Source of the DNA: Pholiota molesta | Taxonomy: Eukaryota > Basidiomycota > Agaricomycetes > Agaricales > Strophariaceae | Direction of reading: 5' to 3' | NCBI GenBank assembly: GCA_014925825.1 | Contig: JACGCK010000452.1 | Coordinates: forward strand, 1-22,573 | DNA: 22,573 bases | Shown: positions 18,005-22,573 of the stretch, piece after piece | How the letters are laid out: every line of letters starts with the position of its first letter | Position numbering within the stretch: position 1 is the first letter of the stretch | Made by a program: the position numbers and the translations under genes | Notes under the pieces: generated by a model | The model's input: only the letters and a program-made list of their open reading frames with translations | Database searches by the model: none | What the model was told of the DNA's origin: nothing

Positions 18005-21000
18005 GCCTCTGCGAAGCTGTGACAAACTTCGACCATTCAATAACCGCACTCCGTCCTGGCGATCCAAACTTTCTGAAATTACTCTTTTTCAAGAAATTTT
18101 TCCTACCAGAAACGACTACTATTGGCGCTCAAACGACTTCAAACAACAAGAGTATGGCCTATGCAATCGAAGCCATTTTGGCACATCGCCTATTGGAGAC
18201 CGCAAGAATTGTCTATGACCCTCAACCATCTGATGCAGAGGTTGTCAAGTCTTCCAGAGACCCAGAGAAGTTGATGGAATCGCAATACGCTGGATATGTG
18301 CCGAATGTTCATGATGCAAATGAGGCATTTCGTAACGGAGTAAGCCATGAGACCTTAGACTTATGCATTAACTTACTTCTTTCTATAAGCCATGAAGCAG
18401 ATGGACTCCGGTGATGATGGAGATGTGGCTCTCAGCGTCTTTGAAGTATGCGAGGAGGCTAAAAAGCTTCTTACTTCGCACTGGGAGTTGAATGGCCAAA
18501 CTGATCAGCAGGCTGAGGTCGAGAGCCGTGAGACATCCTGTGAAGACCAAGAAATTGACATTCGGCTGTGGAAAAGTATCGCTGAAAACATGGTCGAGGT
18601 AGATACTAGAAACATACTTCTTAACATCGAAATTGCGGCGGCTCATATACGTCTTTTAATTACTGAGGTCTGAGTTCACCTTCATTCAATTTTTACATGG
18701 TTATATAGATCCATCTGACCTTTTGTATCTAGAGGAGCCTACATACGCCACCTTTGTTGGAACTGCAGCAGAAATACCCAGATAACAAGGACCTCCTGAC
18801 TAAGACCCGCTTTCATCGTAGCTTATGGCTGGCTCTTGCTCTGTCTCCAGTTTTTCTTCTGAGAAAGCTCAATATCTCAAGCATGTCCCAGCTGAATACG
18901 CGAAGCTTTTTTCGATACAAGTCCTTCTGTCTCTTATCTCTGCCGCCTTGTTAAACTTATTATTTAATACTGTACAGTTCTGGGCACGTTCTACAATGTC
19001 GCGTGGAGATGCAGCATTTCTACAATTAGAAAGCCAGATTTGGTGTATGCTTTTCGAAATTGCTCTAGGCGAGCCAACGAAAGCTGCGTTGGAACACTTT
19101 TTTACACAGCTGGACAAAAGTGCCCCGCAAACTCGTCTGGTTATACCGCTTTCTTCAACCACAAGTTCGATGGGTGGTAGGTCCTCAGATGTAGCGTTCT
19201 CAATCTTACTCTTATAAAATTTTGGCTTTTTACATTCCTAGGGAATACCAGCCATCATAAAGATAACCACCTCTCGCCACAGCGCCCGAAGTCACAGAAG
19301 AGGAAGGCAAATGTGCCAGCGTCAGATAAACCACGGAAGAAAGTAAATGTGAATATGGGCATAAAAAATAGTGCGTAGTCAAAAGAAACAACTTTGTGTC
19401 TCTGTTGACAGTCCTTTGCAGATATTCCAGAGGTTGGGCTGGAAGTTTTGGATCCCAAGGCACCTTCAGATGTTCTAAATGCTAACAACGGGGTAGAAAG
19501 CAATGGTAGGTTTTTTTTTAAATGTGCGGTCATTTTCTCAAAGGATGTTCTTAATTTCATGGTTTCGACTTCACAAGCTTCAGCGTCTGGTGGCACGCAA
19601 TCCAACTTGAAGGCAGATGTAGTTGAAGAAGAATCTGGAATAGTATCAAGCATAAAAAATCTCCATGTCAGTGACACTCAGAGGGGAAAAGGGAACTCAG
19701 CGCTTGTCATGGAGACACATAGCCTAACAGACCATCGTGACAATGAACCAGGTACGCATCCATTATTGGATCTGAAGTGTTGCCTTCCAGTGTTCACAGT
19801 GGTTATAGACTCGAGATTTATGGCCAGCCACTTTGTTTCGGATGAACACAGTTCGCAATGGTCGACACCCCCAGAACAAAACTCTGGCAACATAGGGCTT
19901 TCTTCGGGTTTCGAGATGGGCGCATTCGAAGCCCCCATGCAGGTGGATTATCTCCATGATGCTCAAGCTATACCTTCGGTTGATGGATGCCACCTGAGAG
20001 CTGAAAGTCCAGGAACTCAAAATTCTGCATATGGATCGAATGAAATGCTCGAAGAATTTCAGGCTCGCAACGTTATAGAGCATTCTGTGTCCAAGCAGGT
20101 TGAATGTCATTTGGCGGACAATATTGAAGTGCTGGTTTTCATCTCGTACATCCTTCGGGAAAAACAAGAGGATGGGTGGCCTGAATTGAACCTAGGTGGA
20201 AATATTTGTACAGAGGTATGCAAACGCTGGTCGTAAGTTAAGCTGATGATGCTCATAAAAAAACTCATTTAATTAGCTTTTTCAAGGGAATGAAACTCAG
20301 GTTTATTCTCCCAGTGGAGCTAGTTACAAACCTGCGGCACATGTAAGCACCGTATGCTTTATCTCTGGTCCAATAGAACCTAACCTCTTTCATATTTAGT
20401 CTCTGCTCAGTATCGAGAGGATCAACCTACTCTTTACAAGAGCAGGTTTATCACGCGATTCAGGAGTTCCTCGCTTTAAGACATTCTCCAGGGCCGGATG
20501 GGATCTGAAGAGTACCAGTCTCCAACAAAATGTCTACTCTAAGTCAGAGTTTATTGTCATTCCGGAGCACTACCACTCCCCTAATTTTGGGAGAAGTTTG
20601 CTTCTAAAAATAGCTGGGAGCAGCCAGCAGCCCATCCAAATCTATGGTGCGTTTGATTCATTTCAGAAGGGCTGAAGACTCAACTTTCTTAGATCTTTCT
20701 GTTACATCTGGTGGAGTTAATGGCCAAAAAAGGATAGGCAACGTTGATTCTATACTAGCTCATGCTGAAGTGCACAGTAGCTCAATTTTGTATTCCCTGA
20801 ATACTCCCAGTGTTGGCGATGGTGGAAATGCTGTTTCGCCTGACGAAGCCATTAGTACGGACCTCAGCGCCTTCCGCGCTACCGTATACCGTCGGTACTG
20901 CGGTATCAGCCACCCATATCCTTTTACAAGCATGCGGTGGTACTCATTCGCTCTTAAACACTCGGTCAGCATGTTTTCCTGGTCCCCTGAAGGCCTTGGT

Positions 21001-22155
21001 ACATACTTCAAAGTAGTATCAGGCATACAGGTGCTGTATGTTGCCGAGCCAATTTCAGAAGGTTATTTGGCAGACATTTCCTGCTACATTGCATCCAACT
21101 TTGACCAGGAAATCCCAAATTCCAAAGCATGGAAGCTCAAGGCCAAGTTCTTAAGGCGGGGTCAATTTGGTGAGTCTCCTAGCCCTCGGAATTCATCCTT
21201 GACTAAGGTTGAACTCGAATAGCTACATTCGGCCCTGCAGGCCGTATGCTTTGCTGAACTTGGATCACACTGTCTGTCAAGGTGGATACGTCTACACGTG
21301 GGCAACAATGCAGGACACATGCTATGGGATTTACCACAGCTTCATAAGTGGGCAAGATCTATGCCCAGAACGTAGCTGGGAGACACGAATGTTGCTTCGA
21401 AGAATCGTCGCCTACTACCACATGAACTATGTGGGTGGCGTTCCTCAAACCGGTAAGACTGCATAAGCATTATAGGCTGGCTGGCTCGCATGCACTAATT
21501 ATAAACCACCCACCCAGACTTTCCACACCATCTTCCATCACTGACAAAGTTCGACGACATCGTTACCTTACTCTGCCTTTTGAACGTCGTTGTTTTAGGC
21601 CAGGTTCTATACCGACCATACTACACCGGTGTGAGTGCAATGGTCGATCAATATAAAGAACACCTTTTTGCAATAGGTAGACAAGATGCCCAAGAGCTCC
21701 TAACCTTTTTGGCCAGAAACTATTGTGTTACGCTGGAAAAAGGGCCATTGACATTTGGCAACTGTTCACCACATACCTTGTGCTCCAGGTCAGGTGCATG
21801 ATTCGACACGCTGTGCTCTCTGATCAAGCTGGTGCACCTCAAAAAGCTTGCACCGCCAATGCCCTGGTCAAAGCCATTGCGATGTGCTTTTACAGCAAGC
21901 CGTGGTTTTTGGAGGAGCTTACTTTGCAGCAGAAGCGCAACACTGGTGCAGCAAATTATGCATGGAAGTTTGCTGAAGAATATTCACTAGATCGCCGTGC
22001 CAATCCTACCATTGAAGGTATGCTTCACCAGTTTACAGATCCATCATAGCCTAAGCTGACAATCACAAGCTGGGCTGGACCTCATATTTCCCACCGAGGT
22101 GGTGACCCAGGCGGATATGGAGCAGCTATATAGTGCATTGAGTAACGAACTTTAG
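18005..22155 (+). CDS. multi-exon protein with C-terminal JmjC/cupin-like domain lacking metal ligands
   Basis: About 14 exons. Proposed introns: 18340-18397, 18668-18732, 18818-18867, 19177-19241, 19343-19411, 19506-19583, 19752-19799 (optional), 20216-20276, 20343-20399, 20647-20692, 21170-21222, 21453-21517 and 22018-22069; stop TAG at 22153-22155. The N-terminal half is unrecognised. A basic stretch, SPQRPKSQKRKANVPASDKP then RKK, looks like a nuclear localisation signal. The C-terminal part (from about 20880) resembles the JmjC-like proteins common in Agaricomycetes: SWSPEGLGTYFKVVSGIQVL, then YIRPCRPYALLNLDHTVCQG and TMQDTCYGIYHSF. Where active family members carry HxD and PH, this copy has SWS and PY, so iron-dependent demethylase or hydroxylase activity is unlikely. 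No start codon is visible: the coding signal begins after an AG at 18004. Frame slips of one base are needed at the 21170 intron and near 21740, so it may be a pseudogene. The domain call is inferred from remembered motif patterns. Confidence 0.55.
20880..22155 (+). other. JmjC/cupin-like domain region
   Basis: The sub-region that supports the family assignment. In order: YCGISHPYPFTSMRWYSF; SWSPEGLGTYFKVVSGIQVL (first metal-site strand); FLRRGQF, intron, YIRPCRPYALL (second metal-site strand); HTVCQGGYVYTWATMQDTCY; then a helical tail with LLCLLNVVVLGQVL, GRQDAQELLTFLARNYC, AIDIWQLFTTYLVLQV and a short last exon ending YSALSNEL. The tail helices after the cupin core are typical of this fungal subfamily. 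Metal-binding His/Asp positions are substituted. Confidence 0.5.
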
Positions 22156-22573
22156 TTGAACTTTAGGGCTTGGGTTGGAAAAATGCACAAGTGTTTGTCT
22201 GTTTTTGTATGCTTTTGGTCCCCTATGTTATGGTTCACCCGCACCAAAATTGACCCATTTTTGTCCGACCAATGCCAAATTGGGAGGGCATCCTTTCTCG
22301 AGGGCATCCTATCCGCAGGGAGATCTTGGTGCAGACAGTTTCCGAGATGGTCTGCCAGACTCTGGTGCTCTACCTCATGTGGAGCGCAAAAGGCATCACC
22401 GTCGTCCTGCCGTCTCCCACGCCCCATACCGTCTCCGCCCCCACCAACACCGCCTCCCGTCCCACCGTGCAACCCGAGGCCTCCCAGGCAGGAAGTCGTG
22501 GACCACAAAGAATAAAAATACGAGTGCAAGTGAGTCTAGCGGAGAAAAGATAAGTCTCTGAGCGGAGAGTCTG
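22156..22573 (+). other. possible start of a further gene at the window edge
   Basis: After the stop of the JmjC-like gene, a plus-strand frame from an ATG at 22272 encodes MPNWEGILSRGHPIRREIL and then VQTVSEMVCQTLVLYLMW, before a Pro/Ser/Thr-rich part. A GTGAGT donor-like site lies at 22529. Alternatively the frame may begin after a CCGCAG acceptor near 22318. All three plus frames and one minus frame are open here, so evidence is weak. The gene, if real, continues beyond the window. Confidence 0.2.

Noticed and set aside
18818..18850. 33-bp intron (GTAGCT...CTCCAG) in the JmjC-like gene
   Set aside because: It is too short for these genes, and removing 33 bp does not bring the two coding frames together; the 50-bp alternative ending at 18867 does.

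Overview
The window looks like a repeat-dense, gene-poor stretch of a filamentous fungal nuclear genome, most likely an Agaricomycete (mushroom-forming basidiomycete). The evidence is many short introns (about 42-80 bp) with GTRNGN donors and CTNAC-like branch sites, a JmjC/cupin-like protein of the type that is multi-copy in Agaricomycetes, arrays of TCACTCAC/TCACGCAC simple repeats, and a 5'-truncated LINE tail. There is no bacterial gene organisation. I cannot name the species.

Layout. 1-6507: a tandem satellite with a ~2011 bp unit (three full units and a sharply truncated fourth). Each unit carries a nested ~282-286 bp subrepeat present twice in units 1 and 2 and three times in unit 3. 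6508-6990: AT-rich unique spacer. 6991-8857: a second satellite of 54-bp monomers. Each monomer is an alternating inverted repeat (19-bp arm, 6-bp spacer, inverted arm, 10-bp spacer), interrupted twice by the same 146-bp kelch-like gene fragment. 8858-12240: low-coding DNA with TCAC-type arrays, a GC-rich block and a few weak protein or intron traces. 12242-13085: a purine microsatellite and the C-terminal end of a LINE reverse transcriptase ORF (minus strand, 5'-truncated, frameshifted). 13169-13475: a 77-bp tandem repeat with an inverted copy. 13811-15361: an AACGAGGTAACGAGG minisatellite with ~170-bp higher-order periodicity.

Genes. Only 15.7-22.2 kb carries substantial multi-exon coding structure. 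A minus-strand gene or pseudogene of unknown family (17990 to 15717) and a plus-strand gene (about 18005 to 22155) meet head to head within about 20 bp, and neither has a visible start codon. The plus-strand protein ends in a JmjC/cupin-like domain whose usual metal-binding residues appear to be replaced. Its reading frame needs two single-base corrections, so it is a decaying copy, a catalytically dead paralogue, or a good gene with assembly errors. The minus-strand gene contains at least one in-frame stop.

The most interesting items are the alternating-inverted-repeat satellite with spacers in both orientations, the nested copy-number variation in the 2-kb satellite, the kelch fragment captured in the satellite, and the head-to-head pair with the metal-site-less JmjC-like protein. 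Splice sites, domain calls and family comparisons were made by eye.
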